Positions 54,051 through 64,000 of a stretch of 64,000 bases of DNA are shown here, piece after piece. How positions within the stretch are numbered: position 1 is the stretch's first letter; every line of letters starts with the position of its first letter. Source of the DNA: Ryuthela nishihirai (taxonomy: Eukaryota; Arthropoda; Arachnida; Araneae; Heptathelidae); NCBI GenBank assembly GCA_038380435.1, contig JAWZYU010000734.1, forward strand, positions 1-64,000. The letters run 5' to 3'. The notes under the pieces were generated by a model that saw nothing but the letters and a program-made list of their open reading frames with translations, did no database searches and had not been told where the DNA came from. The position numbers and the translations under genes were made by a program.

Positions 54051-54476
54051 AGGCCTTGTAGTAAGGCTTCCATCTGATTGCTAAGTGTTCTACCCAGGAG
54101 CAACGGTGGCAGGCAAACAGGCCGCACTTCGCTGCCGTACAGAGAAGCGACATTGGCAGTAAACTGAAAAAAAAAACCGATTCATCCCAGGCAAGCTGTT
54201 ATAAAGTATCCGGTCTTTGCGAACTCCAATAGACAACGGAGAGGAACAAACATAAAGTTAATTGGTTATGAATGTTCTATTATTTTGGAATATATATCAG
54301 ACGATGAACGGGAAATTCTATTCCTAACAGGGACGCACGGGGGGGGGGGGGTTACAGGAGTCACAGTCACCCTCTCCACCGAAAATCCAGCCGTCTTACA
54401 CGAAATCTCAAAACTTGTCTCCTACTTTGAAATCCAAAACAGCGTCTTTGTAGAATTTATTTTAGCTCCCTAGTAT
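54051..54476. other. Unannotated spacer
   Basis: G run at 54341-54351. No gene recognised. Confidence 0.3.
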
Positions 54477-54479
54477 ATA

Positions 54480-54554
54480 CAGTCGTATTAGAATAATATG
54501 ACCACCTACCATAGTATATGTATGGTAGGTGGTCATATTATTCTGATGCGACTG
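54480..54554. mobile_element. 75-bp palindromic mini-MITE
   Basis: Arms 54480-54513 and 54521-54554 begin and end CAGTCG...CGACTG with two mismatches around a 7-bp loop. Preceded by TA; the right side has TGTA. Possibly the smallest relative of the 36.5-kb CAGTCG MITEs, sharing only the ends. Confidence 0.7.
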
Positions 54555-54687
54555 TGTATGTCCGACATTAAAAATAGATTAATAAAACAACTATTAAATT
54601 TTGTTCCATACAGAATATCGTTTTAACCTTTCGTATTTCGGTGGAATATGTCACTGAGAAACCCTATTCTCAAATCTTATTTACACC

Positions 54688-55696
54688 TGGGTCAGCTTTG
54701 AGATTTATCACCGCAAAACTCCCCGCCCTGCCCACGGTCAGTAGGGGATACCGATGGTCTTGGAAAGACCGCCGTCCGTCGGATGGGACGTTAAGCCGTG
54801 GCACCGTATATGAGAGAGAGCCATAACGTGCAAATTTAAGAACACGCTGGATGGATTTGACGGGAGGATACCATCTGTCTCCTAACAGCTGTTCCAGTGG
54901 TTCTCCTCCCCCAACCTTCTCTGAACCTTCGGGGTCCTTGTGACCTGGCCATTTAGCCCATCGTGTGCAAAAAAGTGCCAGAGGTAAAACAACCCAATAT
55001 TAAAGAACACCCTGGATGACGGGAGACTACCATCTGTCTTCCAACAGCTGTTCCAGTGGGTCCCCTCCTCCAACCTTCTCTGAGCCTTCGGGGTCCTTGT
55101 GACCTGGCCATTTAGCCCATGGTGTGCAAAAAACTGCCGCTCAGAGGTAAAACAACCCAACCCCTCCTCCAACCTTCTCTGAGGCTTCGGGGTCCTTGTG
55201 ACCTGGCCATTTAGCCCATGGTGTGCAAAAAAGTGCCACTCAGAGGTAAAACAACCCAACATTAAAGAACACGCTGGATGGTCTTGACGGGAGACTACCA
55301 TCTGTCTCCCAACAGCTGTTCCAGTGGGTCCCCTCCTCCAACCTTCTCTGAGCCTTCGGGGTCCTTGTGACCTGGCCATTTAGCCCATGGTGTGCAAAAA
55401 ACTGCCGCTCAGAGGTAAAACAACCCAACCCCTCCTCCAACCTTCTCTGAGGCTTCGGGGTCCTTGTGACCTGGCCATTTAGCCCATGGTGTGCAAAAAA
55501 GTGCCACTCAGAGGTAAAACAACCCAACATTAAAGAACACCCTGGATGGTCTTGACGGGAGACTACCATCTGTCTCCCAACAGCTGTTCCAGTGGGTCCC
55601 CTCCTCCAACCTTCTCTGAGCCTTCGGGGTCCTTGTGACCTGGCCATTTAGCCCATGGTGTGCAAAAACCTACCGTCAGAGGTAAAACAACCTGAC
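54688..55696 (+). mobile_element. 5'-truncated SINE-A with about six tail units
   Basis: Starts at the head/middle boundary (CTGGGTCAGCTTTGAG). Tail units include shortened ~108-bp ones joined at CAACCCCTCCTCCAACCTTC. A unit pair is repeated (55020-55250 and about 55260-55520), a second higher-order pattern. Confidence 0.88.
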
Positions 55697-56150
55697 CTAA
55701 AAAAATGTTTTTTTATACCGTATCAGCGGATTTCCACTATCCAATTACGTTCAGCAGTCACAGAAAGCACTGACTGAGAAGAATTGTCAACAGCTAAGTG
55801 ACGAAATCCCTTTGAATTGAATCCACTGCAGCCAAGGACTCTCCCGCCCGATGACGTCACTTCCGCTGGCATCACGTACAGCAATCGATTCTGTTGTTCA
55901 CTTTCCCCTGCTACGTTTCGTTGGACACATTTCCTATACTTAATAGATACTGGTTGGCGTGCTACGCTCTTCGTAGGAAAGCATACACGCGCTGGTGCAA
56001 GGGAACAGGCGTATTAAGCAGATACTACAAAATTACATTGAATATATTTTTGTTTAGATCTGGCTCTGACAAACTGCGGGTCGCAGGTGGTTCGCCACTG
56101 TTATCGTGCGACCCTTTATTTTTGCGGCCGGCTATCTCTTTATTTGTGGT
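55697..56150. promoter_or_regulatory. Segment with composite CRE-ETS motif
   Basis: TGACGTCACTTCCG (55852-55865) is a full CRE overlapping an ETS core in a CpG-richer stretch. Adjacent short ORFs are unassigned. Promoter role is speculation. Confidence 0.25.
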
Positions 56151-56190
56151 TTTTTTTTTTTTTTTTTTTTTTTTTTTGGGGGGGGGGGGG
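56151..56190. repeat. Homopolymer T then G run
   Basis: About 30 T directly followed by 12 G, just before a SINE-A tail array. Its length is likely unreliable in assembly. Confidence 0.85.
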
Positions 56191-56836
56191 TGTTGTTTTA
56201 TCTCTGAGCGGCACTTTTTTGCACACTATGGGCTAAATGGCCAGGTCACAAGGACCCCGAAGGCTCAGAGAAGGTTGGGAGAGGGGACCCACTGGAACAG
56301 GTGTTGGGAGACAGATGGTAGCCTCCCGTCAAGGCCATCCAGCGTATTCTTTAACGTTGGATTGTTTTACCTCTGAGCGGCACTTTTTTGCACACTATGG
56401 GCTAAATGGCCAGGTCACAAGGACCCCGAAGGCTCGGAGAAGGTTGGGAGAGGGGACCCACTGGTACAGGTGTTGGGAGACAGATGGTAGCCTCCCGTCA
56501 AGGCCGTCCAGCGTGTTCTTTGTTAGGTTTTATCTCTGAGCGGCACTTTTTTGCACACCATGGGCTAAATAGCCAGGTCACATGGACCCCGAAGGCTCAG
56601 AGAAGGTTGGGGGAGGGGACCCACTGGAACAGCTGTTGGGAGACAGATGGTAGCCTCCCGTCAAGGCCATCCAGCGTGTTCTTTAACGTGCACAGGGTAT
56701 GGCTCTCCCGCATACGGGGGCACGGCTTAACGTCCCATCCGACGGACGGCCGACTTTCCAAGCTCATCGGTGTCCCCTACTGGTCATGGGCAGGGCTGGG
56801 AATTTTGCGGAGATAAATCTCAACGCTGATCCTGCT
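56191..56836 (-). mobile_element. SINE-A with three tail units, head missing
   Basis: Three minus-sense tails, then a middle domain ending ATCTCAACGCTGATCCTGC; the tRNA head is absent. Confidence 0.88.
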
Positions 56837-57080
56837 AAATGAAAGAGGTCATATGTTAGTAGTAGTATGTTAGTCTAGTAGACAGAGCTGGTCTTTTCTG
56901 TAAGAAAAGTTCATCACTGAGTATATAATTACATAGTTGTTTGTAACATTTTCGATGGATGTATATGATAAACACTGGTTGAGTTTGTACAGATGATTTC
57001 ATCCATACTTTTGTAATAAATTACATTGCTTTAGAATTATCATTGTTATGTACTATTTAATTGAACTCACGTTCAGTTTC

Positions 57081-57467
57081 GGGGGCGGGGATGGCTCAGT
57101 CGGTAGCGCGCCAGGCTCGTAATCTGTAGTTCCCAGGTTCGAGTCCCAGCTGGGTCAGCGTTGAGATTTATCTCCGCAAAATTCCCCGCCTTGCCCACGG
57201 TCAGTAGGGGACACCGATTGGCTTGGAAAGGTCGCCGGTTCGTCGGATGGGACGTAAAGCCGTGGCCCCGTGTGCGGGAGAGCCATACCCTGTGCACGTT
57301 AAAGAACACGCTGGATGGCCTTGACGGGAGGCTACCATCTGTCTCCCAACAGCCGTTCCAGTGGGTCTCCTCCCCCAACCTTCTCTGAGCCTTTGGGGTC
57401 CTTGTGACCTGGCCATTTAGCCCATGATGTGCAAAAAAGTGCCGCTCAGAGGTAAAACAACCGAACC
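57081..57467 (+). mobile_element. SINE-A, full length, TSD-bounded
   Basis: Flanks CACGTTCAGTTTC and CACGTGCAGTTTC (one change). Single tail ending AACCGAACC. Confidence 0.9.
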
Positions 57468-57712
57468 CACGTGCAGTTTCGTGCATTTAACTTGTAACAA
57501 TACGGCGAAACTTTTAACTAACATTCCAATTAATTTATGGTAGAATTTTGATATTTCGTCGGTGGAGTGTTTAACCACTGAGAAACTCTGAGAAAAAGAT
57601 TCTGTTTCCTTTTCTCAGAGGGATGCCAGAAATGAAACGTCTGGTAATCCACTCTGCATAAAAAAAAAGCTTCTGCACAGCTCGGTAAAAAAATCTGTAA
57701 AAAAATTTAGTG

Positions 57713-58490
57713 GAACTCCTGCACCCAAAACAACTCTATTGGGACTCCTGCCCCAAAACATCTCGACTGGGACTCCTGCACCCAAAACATCTCGACTGGG
57801 ACTCCTGCACCCAAAACATCTCGACTGGGACTCCTGCACCCAAAACGTCTCTACTGGGACTCCTGCACCCAAAACATCTCGACTGGGACTCCTGCACCCA
57901 AAACATCTCGACTGGGACTCCTGCACCCAAAACATCTCGACTGGGACTCCTGCACCCAAAACGTCTCTACTGGGACTCCTGCACCCAAAACATCTCGACT
58001 GGGACTCCTGCACCCAAAACGTCTCTACTGGGACTCCTGCACCCAAAACATCTCGACTGGGACTCCTGCACCCAAAACGTCTCCACTGGGACTCCTGCAC
58101 CCAAAACATCTCGACTGGGACTCCTGCACCCAAAACGTCTCCACTGGGACTCCTGCACCCAAAACATCTCTATTGGGACTCCTGCACCCAAAACATCTCT
58201 ATTTGGGACTCCTGCACCCAAAACATCTCGACTGGGACTCCTACACCCAAAACGTCTCCACTGGGACTCCTGCACCCAAAACGTCTCCACTGGGACTCCT
58301 GCATCCAAAACGTCTCCACTGGGACTCCTGCACCCAAAACGTCTCCACTGGGACTCCTGCACCCAAAACGTCTCCATTGGGACTCCTGCACCCAAAACAA
58401 CTGTACTGGGTCTTCTGTACTAAAGTATGTCTAATGGCTTTCCTGCACCTAAAATATGTCCAGTGAGACTCCTGCACCCAAAACGTATCC
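57713..58490. repeat. 29-bp minisatellite, subfamily 1
   Basis: About 26 units of CTGGGACTCCTGCACCCAAA plus ACATCTCGA or ACGTCTCCA. The CATCTCGA form dominates left, CGTCTCCA right. Both strands stay open over several hundred bp because stops are absent from the unit; not coding evidence. Confidence 0.93.
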
Positions 58491-58539
58491 CCTCATCCAA
58501 AGCCCGTGTAGAGTGGGTCCTTTCCCATTAAATCACGTC

Positions 58540-59725
58540 TAACGGATATCCTGCACCCAAAGCACATCTAGCGGGTCTCCTGCACACAGCACGTGTAGCG
58601 GGTCTTCCGCACCCAGAGCATGTCTAGCGAGTCTTCTGCACCCAGAGCATGTCTGGTGGTCTTCTGCACCCAGAGCATGTCTAGTGGGCCTCTGCACCCA
58701 GAGCATGTCTAGTGGGCCTCTGCACCCAGAGCATGTCTAGTGGGCCTCTGCACCCAGAGCATGTCTAGTGGGCCTCTGCACCCAGAGCATGTCTAGCGAG
58801 TCTTCTGCACCCAGAGCATGTCTGGTGGTCTTCTGCACCTAGAGCATGTCTAGTGGGCCTCTGCACCCAGAGCATGTCTAGTGGGCCTCTGCACCCAGAG
58901 CATGTCTAGTGGGCCTCTGCACCCAGAGCATGTCTAGTGGGCCTCTGCACCCAGAGCATGTCTAGTGGGCCTCTGCACCCAGAGCATGTCTAGTGGGCCT
59001 CTGCACCCAGAGCATGTCTAGTGGGCCTCTGCACCCAGAGCATGTCTAGTGGGTCTTCTGCACCCAGAGCATGTCTAGTGGGTCTTCTGCACCTAGAGCA
59101 TGTCTAGCGAGTCTTCTGCACCCAGAGCATGTCTGGTGGTCTTCTGCACCTAGAGCATGTCTAGTGGGCCTCTGCACCCAGAGCATGTCTAGTGGGCCTC
59201 TGCACCCAGAGCATGTCTAGTGGGCCTCTGCACCCAGAGCATGTCTAGCGAGTCTTCTGCACCCAGAGCATGTCTGGTGGTCTTCTGCACCTAGAGCATG
59301 TCTAGTGGGCCTCTGCACCCAGAGCATGTCTAGTGGGCCTCTGCACCCAGAGCATGTCTAGTGGGCCTCTGCACCCAGAGCATGTCTAGTGGGCCTCTGC
59401 ACCCAGAGCATGTCTAGTGGGCCTCTGCACCCAGAGCATGTCTAGTGGGCCTCTGCACCCAGAGCATGTCTAGTGGGCCTCTGCACCCAGAGCATGTCTA
59501 GTGGGTCTTCTGCACCCAGAGCATGTCTAGTGGGTCTTCTGCACCCAGAGCATGTCTAGTGGGCCTCTGCACCCAGAGCATGTCTGGTGGTCTTCTGCAC
59601 CCAGAGCATGTCTAGTGGGCCTCTGCACCCAGAGCATGTCTAGTGGGCCTCTGCACCTAGAGCATGTCTAGTGGGCCTCTGCACCTAGAGCATGTCTAGT
59701 GTATTTCCGGCACCCAAAGCATGCC
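58540..59725. repeat. 29-bp minisatellite, subfamily 2
   Basis: About 41 units of GTGGGCCTCTGCACCCAGAG plus CATGTCTA, related to subfamily 1 through shared CTGCACCCA and unit length. A block marked by GCGAGTCTTCTGCACC then TGGTGGTCTTCTGCACC recurs near 58616, 58797, 59107 and 59249, showing multi-unit copying. Confidence 0.93.
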
Positions 59726-60283
59726 TAGCGGGTCTCTTTATTCCACTACACAGTCCATCCTATGTGAATCCAAATAGAAAAAGAAAACTAAGCCACCTCA
59801 GTCAAACCATCGAACTGGCTCTTCTAAGCCCGAATACGCAGACTCTTTTTCAGTTTGTTTTTTGTTCCCCAGGAAACCTTCGCCGCTCTTTAATCTCGAA
59901 ACCAGAATTCGCCTGCAGTCCTGTTTTCGATTCCCCCCCCCCCCCCCACCCCCCGTCATTGAAATCTCTCTTTCTCTGAAGACAGGAAACGGTGAGAATG
60001 ATTTTTTTTTTCGTGCAACATCTACCTCGAACTGATTTAGAGCGTGGGACTCTTTTTCCCCTTTTTCGAGCCCACTGGGTTTTACTCTTCTTTTTTTCCC
60101 TCTCGGCTGTTAAATTGAAAAAAAAAAAGGATTCAGTTCGTTTTTCTTCCTTATTGTCAAGATGAAATGCTCCATTTAGAATGCTTCTGGCGTACTTTTA
60201 ACCTTTCTGCTAAAATAACTCTTTTTGTGTTTCCGGTTAAGATTTTCCTATCACCGTTTCTTTCGTTTTCCTTTGGAAGTGGG
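59726..60283. other. Unannotated pyrimidine-rich spacer
   Basis: C run at 59934-59950; no gene recognised. Confidence 0.35.
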
Positions 60284-60620
60284 AGCGGGGGTGGCTCAGT
60301 CGGTAGCGCACCAGGCTCGTAATCTGTAGTTCCCAGGTTCGAGTCCCAGCTGGGTCAGCGTTGAGATTTATCTCCGCAAAATTCCCCGCCCTGCCCACGG
60401 TCAGTAGGGGACACCAATGGGCTTGGAAAGGCCGCCGTCCGTCGGATGGGACGTTAAGCCGTGGCCCCGTGTGCGGGAGAGCCATACCCTGTACACGTTA
60501 AAGAACACGCTGGATGACTTAGTGCATCTGTCTCTTAATTGCTGTTCAGTGGGTTTTCTTCGCCAAAACCTCTGTTTTTCTTGGGGTCATTGTAACCCGT
60601 CTATTGTGTGCAAAAAACAT
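60284..60620 (+). mobile_element. SINE-A with decayed tail
   Basis: Head and middle domain are well kept; the tail from 60512 is strongly diverged (GCATCTGTCTCTTAATTGCT). Confidence 0.82.
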
Positions 60621-60627
60621 TTGTCGG

Positions 60628-61318
60628 ATTGGGTTGTTTTGCACACCATGGGCTAAATGGCCAAGTCACATAGACCCCAAAGGTTCAGAGAAGGTTGGGG
60701 ACGGGGGACCTACTGGAACAGCTGTTAGGAGACAGATGGTAGCGTCTCATAAAGGCCATGCAGCATGTTCCTTAACATGCACAGAGTATACACTTTTTTG
60801 CACACAATGGGCTAAATGGCCAGGTCACAAGAACCCCGAAGGATCAGAGAAGATTGGGGGAGGGGACCCACTGGAACAGCTCTTGGGAGACAGATGGTAG
60901 CCTCCCGTCAAGGCCATCCAGCGTGTTCTTTAACGTTGGGTTGTTTTACCTCTGAGCGGCACTTTTTTGCACACAATGGGCTAAATGGCCAGGCCACAAG
61001 GACCCCCAAGGCTCAGACAAGGTTAGGGGAATGGGACCCACAGGAACAGCTGTTGGGAGACAGATGGTAGCCTCCCGTCAAGGCCATCCAGCGTGTTCTT
61101 TAACGTGCACAGGGTATGGCTCTCCTGCACACGGGACTGTGGTTTAAAGTTCTATCCGACTGATGGCGGCCTTTCCAAGTAAATCGGTGTCCCCTACTGA
61201 CCGTGGGCAGGGCGGGGAATTTTACGGAGATTAATCTCAAAGCTGACCCAACTGGGACTCGAACCTGGGAACTACATTTTACCAGTCTGGCGCGCTACCG
61301 ACTGAGACACCCCACCCC
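60628..61318 (-). mobile_element. SINE-A with three tail units
   Basis: Three minus-sense tails (the first pair shares the GCACAGAGTATACACTTTTT junction seen at 8.9 and 35.3 kb), then middle domain and a head with an intact B box. Confidence 0.87.
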
Positions 61319-61969
61319 ACTGATGGAAAAAACTTTGTGTGCAACAAAACATTTGATGTATATTAACGAAACTTCCACGTATTCCTAATTTTGTAGTCAT
61401 GATTAAAATCCGAACTGCCCCGAAGCTTTATCAAATTTTGATAAAGTTCCAGTCATCCTGACAATCAGCTCCTAAATATTCAAAACCAATCGATTCTAAG
61501 AATCGATGTTCGTTTCTTAAAGCAGAGAAAAAACTTTTTCCAATTAATCTAACAACGTTCCGTAATCATCCAATAAATCTTTTATCTCGTCAATTTAAAG
61601 TGCCTTGTATTGTTTAAAGAAACGATTTATTGCTTAAAGAATACAGCCCAAAAGTTTAAAAGCTATTCGCAGCGATACTACAGTTGTCATAGGCTTAGTG
61701 GAAAATAAGATGATAAACCTTATACTGCCAAAGCATCTGAAAGCTATAAAAGTTGGAACCTTTTACGCTATCGAGGCTTCCTGGTGCAGAAAAGCAAGCT
61801 AAAATTCGAAAAGATAAAATGCATTATGGGTAATAAATTTCAAGTAATGACCGATGTGTTTATGGATGTTATTTTCCAGCTTCTTTTTATGCGAATTTAA
61901 ATGGCATAATTTATTTCGTAGTCAGTGTTTCATACACGTTAATTCAAATAAGTCGCATTTATTATTTTC
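61319..61969. other. AT-rich spacer
   Basis: Nothing recognised. Confidence 0.35.
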
Positions 61970-62375
61970 TGGGGCGGGGGTGGATCACTCGGTAGCGCGC
62001 CAGGCTCGTAATCTGTCGTTCCCAAGTTCGAGTCCCAGCTGGGTCAGCGTTGAGGTTTATCTCCACAAAACGTCCCGCCCTGCCCACGGTCAGTAGGGGA
62101 CACCGATGGGCTTGGGAAGGCCGCCGTCCGTCGGATGGGACGTTAAGCCGTGGCCCCGTGTACGGGAGAGACATACCCTGTGCACGTTAAAGAACACGCT
62201 GGATGGCCTTGGGAGGCTACCATCTGTCTCCCAACAGCTGTTCCAGTGGGTCCCCTCACCCAACCTTCTCTGAGCCTTCGGGGTCCATGTGACCTGGCCA
62301 TTTAGCCCATGGTGTGCAAAAAAGTGCCGCTCAGAGGTAAAACAACCCAACAACCCGCCCAGAAGTAAAACAACC
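61970..62375 (+). mobile_element. SINE-A, full length
   Basis: Head GGGGCGGGGGTGGATCACTC; tail ends with a short duplication AACCCAACAACCCGCCCAGAAG. Confidence 0.88.
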
Positions 62376-62536
62376 CAATCCATTCACAAGAAAAGTGGTG
62401 ACCTAATGGATTAAATCACCATCAAATATTTTCCGAATAAATTTTCATGAACAAAAACAACTAGTCATCCTGTTTTACTTCCACTAGAAAGCGAATATTT
62501 GATACGTGAATCTTCTAACCTGATTCACCTGAACAT

Positions 62537-63006
62537 TGGGGCGGGGGTGGCTCAGTCGATAGCGCGCCAGGTTCGTAATCTGTAGTTCCCAGGTTCGAGT
62601 CCCAGCTGGGTCAGCGTTGAGATTTATCTCCGCAAAATTCCCCGCCCTGCCCACGGTCAGTAGGGGACACCGATGGGCTTGGAAAGGCCGCCGTCCGTCG
62701 GATGGGACGTTAAGCCGTGGCCCCGTGTGCGGGAGAGCCATACCCTGTGCACGTTAAGGAACACGTGGATGGCCTTGACGGGAGGCTACCATCTGTCTCC
62801 CAACAGCTGTTCCAGTGGGTCCCCTGTCCCAACCTTCTCTGAGCATTCGGGGTCCATGTGACCTGGCCATTTAGCCCATGGTGTGCAAAAAAGTGCCGCT
62901 CAGAGGTAAAACAACCCAACTTCTCTGAGCCTTCGGGGTCCATGTGACCTGGTCATTTCGCCCATGGTGTGCAAAAAAGTGCCGCTCAGAGGTAAAACAA
63001 CCCAAC
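62537..63006 (+). mobile_element. SINE-A with one complete and one truncated tail
   Basis: After AACAACCCAAC a second 3'-most ~85 bp of tail (from TTCTCTGAGCC) repeats. Confidence 0.9.
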
Positions 63007-63034
63007 CCACCTGAAAATTATATAGTAAGACAAA

Positions 63035-63238
63035 TCAGAAGGTTTGGCAGAAGATTGGGCCTATTGATGCTTTTTCAATTCGTCGTCTGCAGTCTCTGCA
63101 GGAGATACAGCGTGTGAGCAATGACGTCGTGTTGGTGCACCGGACACGAGGATCCGTTGGTCCGTACTGTTTAAGGCACGCTCTGTCACTCGTGCATATC
63201 CAATAATGTCCGTATTCCCCAAGCGATAGAATTTGCAC
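63035..63238 (-). other. Cysteine-rich ORF, unidentified
   Basis: A 67-codon frame with paired cysteines (TRCISCRDC) and composition less repetitive than surrounding ORFs. No family recognised; could be a transposon-derived fragment. Confidence 0.2.
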
Positions 63239-63318
63239 ATTGTGGTAACTGTGACTAAGCAGACGTGTTTTTATTTATGAAAATTCAATGATCGTTCGAA
63301 AATCAGTTAATTTATCTT

Positions 63319-64000
63319 AAATCAGTCGGTAACGCACCAGGGTCGTAAACTGCAGTTCTCATGTTCGAGTTTCAGCTGGGTCAGCGTTGAGATTTATCTC
63401 CGCAAAACCCCTCCCCCCGGTCAATAGGGGACACCGATGGGCTTGGAAAGGAAGCCGTTCGTCGGATGGGACGTTAAGTCGTAGTCCGTGTGCAGGAGAG
63501 TCATACCCTGTGCACGTTAAAGAACACACTGGATGGCCTTGACGGACAGAACCATCTGTCTTGCAGCAGGTATCCCAATGGGTCCCCTCCCCCAACCTTC
63601 TCTGAGCCTTCGGGGTTCTTGTGACCTGGCCACTTAGCACATTGTGTGCAAAAAAGTGCCGCTCAGCTGTAAACCAACCCAACACACGTTAAAGAACACG
63701 TTGGATGGCCTTGACGGAAGGCTACCATATGTCTCCCAACAGCTGTTCCAGTGGGTCCCCTCCCCCAACTTTCTCTGAGCCTTCGGGGTCCTTGTGACCT
63801 GGCCACTTAGCACATTGTGTGCAAAAAAATGCCGCTCAGATGTAAAACAACCCAACATTGAAAAGCACGCTGGATGGCCTTGACGAGAGGCTACCATCTG
63901 TCTCCCAACAGCTGTTCCAGTGGGTCCCCTCCCCCAACTTTCTCTGAGCCTTCGGGGTCCTTGTGACCTGACCACTTAGCACATTGTGTGCAAAAAAATG
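63319..64000 (+). mobile_element. SINE-A with at least three tail units, cut by window edge
   Basis: The head begins inside the D-arm (CAGTCGGTAACGCACCAG); tails start near 63515, 63685 and 63858. The array runs off the right edge. Confidence 0.88.

Noticed and set aside
57615..58477. ORFs of 140-237 residues on both strands in the 29-bp array
   Set aside because: Several overlapping frames and both strands are open at once; property of the repeat unit.
42186..64000. Kinesin exon 2
   Set aside because: No plus-strand stretch encoding the FDKVF and GQTSSGKT region with splice sites was found in non-repeat segments by eye.

Overview
This is nuclear DNA from an animal, most likely an arthropod (possibly a chelicerate, low confidence). 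It is gene-poor, intron-rich and dominated by transposable elements, SINEs and tandem arrays. Nothing looks bacterial, organellar or viral. Two host genes are supported. On the minus strand (22689 down to 9333) there is a two-exon Methuselah-like GPCR, 353 residues when spliced, whose 12.3 kb intron is packed with repeats. On the plus strand the first coding exon of kinesin-1 heavy chain lies at 42051-42185; its intron 1 appears to run off the right edge. The arthropod suggestion rests on the Methuselah-type receptor and the insect-like kinesin N-terminus.

The dominant sequence is a tRNA-derived SINE, here called SINE-A. A copy delimited by an 11-bp target-site duplication (TSD) is 385 bp long. 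Its parts are a Thr-tRNA-like head with intact A and B boxes, a middle domain, and a 3' tail of about 169 bp ending in AACCCAACC. More than 40 full, truncated or multimeric copies occur in both orientations. Many carry 9-13 bp TSDs, and some sit inside other transposons (a mariner-like TIR, a Tc1 relic, a second SINE). A shorter 200-bp SINE (SINE-B) occurs about nine times.

The most unusual content is tandem satellite DNA grown out of SINE-A. The 3' tail has become a 169-bp satellite with arrays of 2 to about 26 units (7.5-9.1, 13.3-13.8, 18.5-19.3, 26.1-29.1 and 31.4-35.9 kb, plus many short ones). Two arrays have higher-order organisation: 5-mers of 845 bp and a 9-mer of 1521 bp. Separately, in a SINE-A copy at 2.1-3.4 kb, the B-box region has expanded into a 37-bp minisatellite of about 24 units, giving a cluster of RNA polymerase III B-box-like motifs.

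Layout: 0-2 kb, LINE fragments, one interrupted by a hAT MITE; 2.1-3.4, B-box minisatellite; 3.4-9.1, SINEs, a 0.9-kb repeat and a tail array; 9.3-22.7, GPCR gene with intronic hAT relic, 37-bp GGGCCC minisatellite, mariner-like element, palindromic MITE and SINE arrays; 23-37, SINE-A arrays, a 118-bp tandem repeat with a cruciform, and palindromic MITEs; 37.3-39.7, a 305-bp tandem repeat and a hAT-type element; 40-45, AT-rich DNA with the kinesin first exon; 45-64, scattered SINE-A copies, a Tc1 relic, and a 2-kb 29-bp minisatellite in two subfamilies (57.7-59.7). Most repeat ORFs are frame accidents of the 169-, 37- and 29-bp arrays and are not called as proteins.
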